Below, in pieces: positions 37,301 through 46,400 of a DNA stretch of 64,000 bases. A model generated the notes under the pieces. It searched no databases. It had not been told where the DNA came from and was given only the letters and a program-made list of their open reading frames with translations. Numbering within the stretch: the first letter of the stretch is position 1; every line of letters starts with the position of its first letter. Both the position numbers and the translations under genes were made by a program. The stretch is from the NCBI GenBank assembly GCA_032173965.1, contig JAVUNC010000005.1:46052501-46116500 (forward strand), given 5' to 3'. This DNA comes from Sitta carolinensis (taxonomy: Eukaryota > Chordata > Aves > Passeriformes > Sittidae).

Positions 37301-39466
37301 GCCAAGGGTACTCAGTCTGAATGGCCTGCTGCTGTGGGATAGCAGGAATTTATTATTTCCTTTATTCACCTAGGCTATGGAGGGGGAAGGAAAGACCGAG
37401 TCAGAGGGGGATTTCTGAGCTACAGTGCTCAGTGGATTGAAGGACTTCTCACTATCCCTTATTAATTGCTACAGCTAAAGGCACAGTTGGCTGCAATGCT
37501 TTAACGGGCTCAGCTGTGTACTTCTGTCTCTATTTAACAAATACATAAAAACTAAGTCTAGGCTCTTTGTCCAAGCAAATACTTGCATACAGTTACCTTT
37601 CATCTTCAGCAAAGAACACAAGGTTTGCTCCAGCTTCTGGATAGACATCTTAGCCTTACACAAAACCTGATACTAAACATAAGAAGAAAACAGAACTGAT
37701 TGTTCTCTGTTCTAACTGGATTCATGTTTTAACATGCTTTCATTACTTTGCTTTTCCTTCATATTTACCTTCAGTAATTTTCCTATCTCTGTGAAAACAA
37801 CTGTGTTGTTTCACTAGCTACCCTTATACATATGAAAAAGAGAAAAAAATTAATAAGAGAGTAAACTTCAATATAGAATATAAATATTTGGGTATATATT
37901 ATGCAATACACACACATAACACCCAGACATTTGTTACTTAACTCTGATCTTTTTTCATCAGCAAATGGTCTTGTTTGGCTTGTTCTCATCTTGGAGCATG
38001 TCCAGAAATACCATGCTGTGAAGTCTTGTTGGATGCCTACCAACTTAAGGCATAAGATTTTACTAATGATTTCCCATTAGACTTTTGCTAGGAGAAGCCT
38101 TTGCCATGTTCTACATTGCTGTAACCTGGATTACCAAGCACAACTGAAAACAAATGACCAGTGCATTTAAACATACACATCTCCAAAAATTTGTCTGTGT
38201 GGAGAGACCATCCATATCTACCTTGCAGACCTTTCATGCTGGATATTTTAGCCAGGCACCAAGCACTAGAATTACAAGCTACTTTCTGTATTAAGGCTTT
38301 TTAAGATATCAAACTTCCTTGGCTCCCAAGAGTCACACAAAGGGCACAAGATGCTATAAAAAAAGCAATTTCAAGAACTGGCATGTGAACGCAGTCCCTT
38401 TAGACCAGGCAAAGGAAGTAGTTGTTTAGTCTTGGCTTCTGAGATTGTGCTGACTTCAGGTTAACTTGTACCCTGCTCAGAACATGGAAAACTGAACTCT
38501 TACCTCAATCTACATGAGGGCCAAGGGACTCAGCAGGCACAAGCCACATATAGTGGTATTTAGCATATTCAGGGGACAATTCCTGTCCTAGACAATCATT
38601 ACTCCTTCTACTTTACAAACTGGAAAACTGAAGAAAACCAATGTAAACTAAACCAATCAGTGGTAGAGTTGAGAAAATACTCCTGATGTTTACTCCTCTG
38701 CCTTGAGCATGGTAGTTTCAGTCTTTTCAGTAGTATTTTGAGTAAATTTCATCTTCATAAACAATTTTGCTTAAATAGTTTCTTGTTTTAATAGAGACCA
38801 AGAAACAGTACTAGTGCTTGTTTTTATTCCTGAACTTATTTTTCCAGTGTCTTGAAGACAAAATGCGCCTCATAAAGCTGAATGAATTAGTCCTTTCCCT
38901 CTAACTCCTCCTGTCCCTAAACTCACTGTTCTGATTTTAGAACAAAATGCTGTGACATCAGCTTCATCATGGATCCCCTGGTTTGCTTCCAAAATACTAT
39001 AAAAGAAAATGCAAAGCCATAAAAATGCTGCACATGATAAGAGGCACATGATAAACCCATGACCCAGCAACTATAAACTGGACAACTCGCTTAAGCTAAG
39101 TTGGCAGCTTTAAAGAGATCCAGGAATGGTGCATACAGTGAAATTGCACACATACTGGCACCCATAAAGACACAGCGATCCTCCTCATAGACTGAGCCTA
39201 AACCTGGTTAAAGTTGAACATACTCATGTATTATAATGATGCAAAGAGAAACAGTCACTGTTCCGCACCTTTGAGGCACAGTTGTCTGACTGGGATAAAA
39301 CTCTTCCCCGCAAGCTGCTGAAGAGTCTTGCCAGAGGAACCCAGTGGTGTGCCTGTGGCAAATGCTGCTTTGCCATGCAGTGTTCTACTTCTTGCAGGTG
39401 TCTCAGGGGATTAAGACTCACTTTGGCATGTGTCTTCCTACAGTCTCCAGCTGTGCCTGTTGAAAG
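25663..39466 (-). CDS. STRA8: Stimulated by retinoic acid 8, meiotic entry regulator (start exon unresolved)
   Basis: Eight coding exons read on the minus strand, from 5' to 3': 39466-39269, 37672-37597, 36160-36076, 35675-35523, 32575-32293, 31072-30996, 29354-29243, 25737-25663. They join in one frame of 1059 nt (352 residues plus TAA). Recognisable blocks are SLRGRVLSQSDNCASK (the HLH-like part), KLEQTLCSLLKMKAS, SLEEIREEY, ERYLCFYKHTVDLL, AISHLWQELSEE, SVRDSGGNS, STPEEVMFEDAFDVAG, ENPEDHQRLYLQ and the acidic end CTETFDDEDF. In mammals the protein works with MEIOSIN to switch on meiotic genes in germ cells. The 5' exon opens at an acceptor in phase 0 and its first ATG is at 39374-39376. 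An upstream start exon is therefore expected, or translation starts at that ATG; a possible donor at 39893 would end a noncoding first exon. The mammalian arginine-rich basic stretch is weakly kept. Confidence 0.9.
25738..29242 (-). other. STRA8 last intron
   Basis: This 3.5-kb intron runs from the CAG/GTAAGC donor at 29243 to the CTTTCAG acceptor at 25738. It is AT-rich with no recognised repeat or nested gene; plus-strand open frames in it are short and featureless. Confidence 0.7.
29355..30995 (-). other. STRA8 intron before the ENPEDH exon
   Basis: The intron has donor GTAAAT at 30995 and acceptor GATTTTCAG at 29355. It contains short A-runs near 29430 and 30720 and nothing else recognisable. 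Confidence 0.7.
31073..32292 (-). other. STRA8 intron after the STPEE exon
   Basis: The donor is GTAAGT at 32292 and the acceptor is TTTCTCTGCTAG at 31073. The intron includes a 72-codon minus-strand open frame at 31326-31541 without recognisable family motifs or splice support. Confidence 0.7.
32576..35522 (-). other. STRA8 intron before the AISHLWQ exon
   Basis: This 2.9-kb intron contains the 40-base A tract at 34321-34360. No nested gene is supported. Confidence 0.7.
34321..34360 (+). repeat. Poly(A) tract, about 40 bases
   Basis: An uninterrupted A run of about 40 lies in a STRA8 intron. No poly(A) signal lies immediately upstream. It may be a simple-sequence expansion or the tail of a retroposed RNA too old or short to recognise. 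Confidence 0.9.
36161..37596 (-). other. STRA8 intron between the KLEQTL and SLEEIR exons
   Basis: The donor GTAACT at 37596 and acceptor CTGCCAACAG at 36161 split a codon (Ala of KAS). No repeat family was recognised. Open frames at 36696-37369 on both strands are unsupported. Confidence 0.65.
37673..39268 (-). other. STRA8 intron after the SQSDNCASK exon
   Basis: The donor is GTGCGG at 39268. The acceptor is TTCTTATGTTTAG at 37673, chosen over the AG six bases further on because it restores a Tyr-Gln pair matching the mammalian Trp-Gln. The intron is AT-rich and empty. Confidence 0.7.
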
Positions 39467-39880
39467 CTGCAATGCAACATTTATTTACACTGAATAAATA
39501 TCTAAGTGAAGAGGAAGAAATCTTACAGCCTGCTTAGTGGATAGACTAAAAGAAAAAATCTGTCTGACTGACAAGAGCTTATCTTTCCACAGAAGATCAC
39601 AGAGTTTGAAATATTCTCTTTGCCTGAGAATAATTTAGTAAGTACTTAAGGTTCCTGTTAAGTACTTACTAAAACCTAATTCTCCCAGCTGAAGCCTGCC
39701 TCCCATCTCCTGCACCCTTCCCTACAATTATTTAATTTCCATGGAATATCCAGGGCTTGGCTTCACAAAGCACTGAGAAACCTCTACTCCCACCGAGGTT
39801 ACTAAACGACAGGCTTCTTTACAACATTATTTTTTTTTTCTAAAAAAAACGGTGACAAATTGGTGTGGGCAACGATACCA
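39467..39880. other. STRA8 upstream region, possible first intron
   Basis: No ATG-containing exon in phase with the 39466 acceptor was found. If STRA8 has a noncoding first exon ending at about 39894, this stretch is its first intron. Confidence 0.35.
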
Positions 39881-40138
39881 GACATACTCTTACACGAGCG
39901 GGCCGGATCCAGGCCCAGCTGGGCCTGCCGCAGCTGCCCCGCCGGCCTGACACAGCCTGAGGCGCCCGCCTGGAAAGCCCTTCCCGGCCTTCAGCTGGAT
40001 GAACGCTACCGACCGCAAGCACTGCCTAGGTTAAGAGCGCCCGCCCCTGCTGCTCCTTCTGAGGTCGGAAGGGACGGGCCGGCCGGGGGAAAGCCCGTGA
40101 GGGGCCGCGCCGGGACCCTCTGGGACCGCTCGGTCTGC

Positions 40139-40171
40139 CTATCAATCCACCCATCCATCAATCCATCCGCG
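40139..40171. repeat. Short (ATCC)n tract
   Basis: About 30 bases of imperfect ATCC/ATCA repeats lie inside the STRA8/WDR91 promoter. Confidence 0.8.
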
Positions 40172-40321
40172 CCGCCCGGACCCCGCCCCCGCCGAGAAAC
40201 ACGAGCGGCACATGGCGGCCGGCCAATCAGCACGCAGCCGGCGCCCGGCGGGGACCAATCGGGAGGCGGGAAAAACGCGGGCGGCACGCGCCGGCGGCGT
40301 GGGCCGAGCCGGGCTGGCAGG

Positions 40322-40340
40322 GCACGCTGGGAGCTGTAGT
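40322..40340 (-). promoter_or_regulatory. ZNF143/THAP11-type promoter element
   Basis: The reverse complement carries ACTACA followed by TCCCAGCGTGC with a two-base gap. This is close to the ACTACAnnTCCCAGCATGC consensus found near start sites of many housekeeping genes. It sits about 80 bases before the WDR91 start codon. Confidence 0.65.
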
Positions 40341-40418
40341 TCCCCTGGCGCAGGGCCGGGCCATCCCCTCCCCTCCCCGCCCGTGGGCGGGCGGAGCCGG
40401 CGGCGCCGCGGGGCCCCC

Positions 40419-43400
40419 ATGGCGGCGGCGGCGGAACGCACGGACGAGCTGGTGCGGGAGTATCTGCTCTTCCGCGGCTTCACCGCCGCCCTGAAGCAGC
40501 TGGACGCCGAAATCAAGGCGGACCGGGAGAAGGGTTTCCGGGTGAGCGGCGACGGCGGCCCCGTTCCCGGCGGGGCGCGGGTGCGCCCCGGGGCGGGCCG
40601 CGGGCGGCTCTCTGCGCTCCAGGGGCTGGGCGAGGGGAGCGGGCCTGGCGGCCAGGGCAGCCCGCGGAGCCCCCGCGCTTCCCCGCGGCAGCGGCCGCCC
40701 CGGCCCCGCTGGGCTGGGCTGGGCTGGGCCGCGCTGCCCCCGCTGAGGGACCGCAGCCTCCCGGCGGCGGCTGTAGCTGCTTGAACGCTCTCGTCCCGCT
40801 CGGCTCCGGAGCGCCGTCAGCGCAGGGCTTGGCACTCCTTCCCCTCGCCTGCCTCCCGAGCCAGGGGCTGCTGTTCCCGGCCGGCTGTGGACCCTGCGTC
40901 CGACCTGTGACCCGCCAGCGTATTCTCGGCTTCGAGTCGAGAAACCTGGAGGAGACCCGCGGACCGAGAGGGCAGGAAGACATTCCTTTGCCTGCGGCTT
41001 TTCTCGATCATGAGATTTTTGTCTAACGGCTTTACAGCTCTGCTCTTTAGTTTATGTGTCTTGAGTACCAACTGCCTTGACTAACGTGTGGAAATTGGTA
41101 CAGGATTTGCCAGTCTCAAAAAATACAGTTTCAGTCCTTTGTGTGAGCCTCGTATTCCTGTAGCAAGTTTTGGGCACTGAATGTAGTGCTTTGAACAGTC
41201 AGTTTTTTCTTTGACCAGCAATATAAGCGCTGCGTTTATCATTAATAAAGCATGTTGCTTTTATTTTTGGCTAATGTTTAGAGGTCGGCAAACAGCTGAC
41301 TTAATTGGAATTGTTGTACAAGAAGGGTCTGCTGGAGTCACAAACTTCAGTTTTCTGTATCTGCAGGAAGCCACAGAGATAAGAGTTGGGTATGTCCTAG
41401 GATACTAACTGATGAGGGAAGAGCAAACCACATATTAAACAATCTTAGTTTAATTTTATATAGGATGCAGTTTTTTCTTTTTCTGATGCCTGTCTTGGCA
41501 ATCAGAAACCACTGAACAAAAAAAAAATCTATTCCCACACCACCATTCTGCTTTATTCATATTGCAGAAATTATTTCCAAAGAGACATAATGACAAAAAA
41601 AAAAAAAAAAAAAACTTTTGCAAAATTTTATGCCTGCCTTGTTAGTAGATGATGTTACTAAAGATAAAGGTACGTCAAAGATTGCCATGGAGCAGAATTG
41701 ACTTCTTCTTTCTGTTGGCTAAATGCATGTATTTTTCCTTTTAGTCTAAAAATAATGCTCTTTTGTCAGGTGCTGCACTTGAGTTTTCAACAGTAATCAC
41801 TTTTTTTTTTCTTTATAATTATCAACTCAACTAACTTTTAAAAGAGGTAGAAAGTTTTACTTACTTGCAAAAAAACCCATCAGTTGGGTTCAACAGAGTG
41901 TGATATTTCTGTCAAAATCTGTTTGGCTATGCTCTGTCAGACTTTGTCATATTTCTTTTCCCTTATTTTGCAAAGTTTTTCAGAGTGGAAGAATGCTAAT
42001 AGAAAACTCAGAGTGTTTCCAGGATTAGAAAATAGCTAATGCATAAGAATTGTACTGTACTACTTATGCAGTTAAAGCTTCTCAGCACAAAGTTACAGAA
42101 AGTCTTGTGCCTCAAGAGCCCTCACGTGACTGAAGCCTTCCCTGCTTTGCTCTCTGTAGGTGGATAAGATAGTGGAGCAGCTGCAGCAGTTTGTTCAGAG
42201 CTACGATCTGCCTGCCCTGCGGGATTACTGGAGTTATCTGGACCGGCGCCTGTTCAGCCGTTTGGAAGACGTGTATCGGCCAACGGTGAACAAGCTGAAA
42301 ACCAGCTTATTCCGATATTACCTCGTCCATGCTATTCAGGTACTGCTTGATTTTTAGGTTCTTGCTTTATGAAGATCCTGCTCTCTGAAACCAAAGCAGT
42401 AGTCTATCCTTGTGAGCCTCTGCTAGGCCAGCTGGATTAGGAACAAGCAATTCCTGTGTCATGATCAAGAGTGTGGTATGGAGTTGGATGCAGACTCACA
42501 TGACAAGTGTGCAGGATAGGAAATTTGGGCAAGAGGGAAACATGGTTTGCTGGGTGTGAGATATTCACAGGTTTCCCTCAGAAAAGATAATAGTACTGCT
42601 AGCTCAGTTCTGCTCAGTTAACTTAGATACTGACAGAGAACACAAGGTTCAAACCAGAATGAGGAAATGTGGGAGAGAAAACGAATGTCTGTTTGCTTGC
42701 TTTGAAGAGAACAGAAAGTAATAAGCTTAAAAGGGAACAGAGATTTTTTCTGTTCAAGCCCTGGAAAATCAATAGAGTATATTCTCCCCTTGATTCTTCT
42801 TGGTTCCATTCCCTGACTGAAGATCTGGATGTTGGTGGAGGAGTCAAAATCTAATGCATCTTTCCAGAAGTGTATTTTTTCATGGTTTGTTTTGCCATGT
42901 GCTTACCCTGAGATCTGAATAATGTGTCAGATGGAAACCTTTTCAAGCTGCATCTGCTGTAGACTTGAATAATTTGAATTATACTTTGGTCCTGTATATG
43001 AACACTCACATCAGTGCACTCTGCACTGGTTTAACTGGAAATCAGTGTGTTTGGTTCAATTGGTCTCAGCCTTTAAACAATTGTGGTGACTAGAAAGAAG
43101 GTTGGATTAAGTGCATTTGTGAGCTTCTCCCTAGTGTATTTTGGATTCTTTTGTTTACTGGTGAATCTGTAACTAACCACTTGTTGTGTCAGGGTGGTGA
43201 AAATAGTTGTTATTGTGTTCATAACACAAAGCAAATGTTCATAGACCTAATCTGGTGGCGTTAGTGGAAGTGTGAGCCCTGTTCTTGCTGTGTTTCAGAA
43301 TGGCCGCAATGACAAGGCGCAAGAGTTTTTCCTCAAGCAGGCCTCCGAGCTCCAGAACCAGGCAGAGTGGAAGGATTGGTTTGTCCTGCCCTTCCTCCCT

Positions 43401-46400
43401 ACTCCAGACTCCAACCCCACCTTTGCTACCTATTTCTCACGCCAATGGGCAGATACGTTCATCGTGTCTCTGCACAACTTCCTGAGTGTCTTATTTCAGT
43501 GCATGCATATCCTTTTCTGCAACTAATAGTTAAATCTCCCTTGCCCTGGTGTTATACTTTCAACAGTCATGGCAAGGATATAGTACTATGGAACCTCCTG
43601 CTTTCAGGTGATTCTTTACAGCCAAGACTTGATAGAAAGTTGGAGTTTACCGAGGATGTTGGAATAGTTACTGCTCAATTATCTGATGATATGTTGTATT
43701 CCCTGGGCAAAACAATTGTGGTCGTTGCTGATGCCGAATCATCCTGCTGCTAGTGACTAGAAATCTTGTGCACATCTTGTTCTGAAATGGTTTTATTCTT
43801 TGCTTGACGTAGTTCAGAACAGGCATACAACCTTGGGTCATAATCCATAACTGTACTGGCATCTTCTGTTAGATCCAAAACTGCACTGGCATCTTCTGTT
43901 AGATGCTTCTTTGGGTACATTATGTTCACAACATTGCCTAGTGACAGCTCATTATAATAGAGCAGTTGATGATTGGCAGAAAGAAGTTTTTTGCCCTACG
44001 CTACAGCGTTCTGTCTTACGTGGTTGGTGATGGGCAGGCTTATACTGCAGCTGGAATACAGCTCATCTTGAACTGTTTCTTCAGTGTAAAGTAGTAACAG
44101 AACCTGTCTTGCCCTCCAGTTCTGAATCTAAAAAGAAATAATCTAAAAGTCCTTGCAAAGTCTGCATGAAATAGTTTGTGCAACAGCAAAGCAAAAAGTT
44201 GACTTAAGTAATTAAGCTGTTGCTAATCTTCTAGTCATGCAAATACTTTTTGCTAACTGTATGGACTAGGCAGCTTTGTTTTTACAGATAAATGGCCAGT
44301 ATGGAGTGCTGGCTTTTAGAATTAAGCCAGGTGCACACAAGTTATTGCCTCCATTTTCTTTAACATTGCTTACCAGTTCCAGTCATACTGAACTTTGAAG
44401 GTGAATGTCTCAGGAGCAGTCTCATACAAGAAGAGAATGAGTCGTTACGGCATAAGGTCAGAACTGAGATCTCTCTTTAGCTGCTGACTGTGATGTGAGT
44501 TTTGTAAAATTGATTCCATCTATTAAAGAACATTATAACTGTTCTGTTTGGTGCAGTTATTCTAAGGCAGATTCTTTAAGTCTTTTTTTTTTTTTTATTT
44601 TGGTTTAAGTTTCAATTGTCTCCAGCAAACTTAGGGTCGTGATCGTATTGTGAAATGTGTGTTTAGGATATTCCTGTCCCTCTGCTGGAGGTGGTTGTCT
44701 CCCCTCCCTGTGCTGTCTGGTAGGTGACTGAATACTATACCAACTCCTTTTCTGTTACACTGCAAAATCAAAACAAGGTGAAACTGGTGACAGGTTAAGG
44801 GTGTATGTCGTAGAGTTATAGAATGGGTTGGAAGGGATGTATGGCTGATTTTGTGAATAGTATTCAGTCACTTCCAAATTTTAGCTGATAGAGCAGTAGA
44901 AGCAATGGAAGAGGACAGTAAATTCTGGCAAAGAGGTAGAAACTGTTACTTCTGAAATGGCCCCTTCACCATGTTTGATGTGCACTTAAAGCAATTTAGA
45001 CCAACTATTGGAAATGTTGTGAGTGTGTTTCCCAACTCTAGATCTTTCAGTAAACCATAAGAAGAATCTACTGGTTCAGACAAAATGTTGCCCAGCTCTA
45101 TGTCTTGTGTTTGACAGTATCACTAGCAGATACTTAGGGAAAGGGTGTAACACACGTGTCATTTCCAAGTATAACTTCCATAGAAAAAGAGAAGTTTTTG
45201 AAATCTGCAGTTTAAGAACCTTCTAAACTGTAGATCACATGTGGATGATCACATACAAGTAGGAAGGCTTATTCATGTAAGCAGAACTTTAATTTCACTT
45301 CCTCAAACATACAAAGAAAAGCTCTTTCTATATAAATACTTCAGTAAAGTTTGTGCCATATCTCCTGTGTTACAAAACATTATATGTTGTGTTTCCTGTT
45401 TGTACTGTTTTAAAAGCTGTTCAACACTGTCCTAAAAACTGAAGTAAACTAGAATAATTGATTTCAAAAAGGAGGCAATTTTTTGGGAAAAAAAACCAAG
45501 GTTTGTCACTGTATACTGTATGGAGTCAGTAGGTCAGTCAAAAATTGATAGGAGGGTTCTGCATAGATGGTCAGTGAATAGGGACAGAGGATAAGGTATG
45601 TTTTGAAATAGAGCTCTTTTATTTCCTCAAATTCTGTATTTTTCTAGTCAAATTAAAGCTATGATTTGTGTTTTGCATGTTGGCTGATATCATTTGCAGT
45701 CTGGATAAGAGTTTTCTGGCAAATCGACAGAAGTAATACTAGACTTTCCCTTTTAGTCAACTCCTCAGGTCAGAGGGGGAACCAGCTACCTCTAGGATAC
45801 AGGTTTTAAAAAAGGATGTTAATAAATACTGAGTTTTATACTAGCTGAAGTTAAGTAATGATTCTTTTTTATGCTGTTGAAGCAATGCAAATACATAAAT
45901 AGCGAGCTAAATTTCTAAAGCTCATTTTGCTTCCTTTATTTTCTTTCCTTTAATACTGTGCTAAAAAAAAAGGAAATATATCTGAAAAACAAATGTACAG
46001 AAACAGAAAAGCTTGAGAACTCTTTGTGTGAGTAAGAGTCACAGGCATAAACCACGTCTATTCCAGAAAGCTGCATCCTGAGATTCCTCTCTGCTAAAGG
46101 GAAAAAGAGGTGGTTTTCTTTTTCCATAATGTGGGGATAAATCTCACTGTCGTGCTTGGGAAGGAGTTGCCCAGGGTATGGAGCTGGATTTCAGGGTGAC
46201 CTGGTTTAACTGACCTTGGTGCACCCTGCCAGTTCAGCAAACCCTTGGCTGTGGAAAGATGATTACCTTCTAGGCTCCATGCCTGCATTGCCCTGGCCTC
46301 AAACTGCCTTCACAGAGAGGGACTGGTAGGCTCTGCCCTGCCCAGCTCTTGTTTCCCAGCACCTCTGGTGTCCCCACAGCCCGAGGAGAGGGGTGAAGGG

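Larger units (their letters stand above)
39880..40418. promoter_or_regulatory. CpG-rich bidirectional promoter between STRA8 and WDR91
   Basis: GC and CpG content jump at about 39890 and stay high through WDR91 exon 1. Motifs are CCAAT at 40223-40227 and 40255-40259, an E2F-like GGCGGGAAA at 40265-40273, and an element at 40322-40340 whose reverse complement reads ACTACAGCTCCCAGCGTGC. That last one fits the ZNF143/THAP11-type consensus. There is no TATA box. The two genes face away from each other, so shared control of a germline gene and a housekeeping gene is likely. Confidence 0.7.

Noticed and set aside
37597..37666. Acceptor six bases downstream for the STRA8 KLEQTL exon
   Set aside because: The upstream AG at 37673 restores the Tyr-Gln pair that aligns with mammalian Trp-Gln and has the better pyrimidine tract.
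40227..40983. Long open frames on both strands across the STRA8/WDR91 CpG island
   Set aside because: High GC content suppresses stop codons. Only WDR91 exon 1 shows family similarity and a splice site.
42640..42660. GGTTCAAACC resembling a tRNA B box
   Set aside because: No A box, anticodon stem or acceptor stem could be built around it.
43367..43753. 128-codon plus-strand frame following WDR91 exon 3
   Set aside because: It is a different frame from exon 3 and runs into the antisense coding-like segment; the minus-strand reading is more protein-like.
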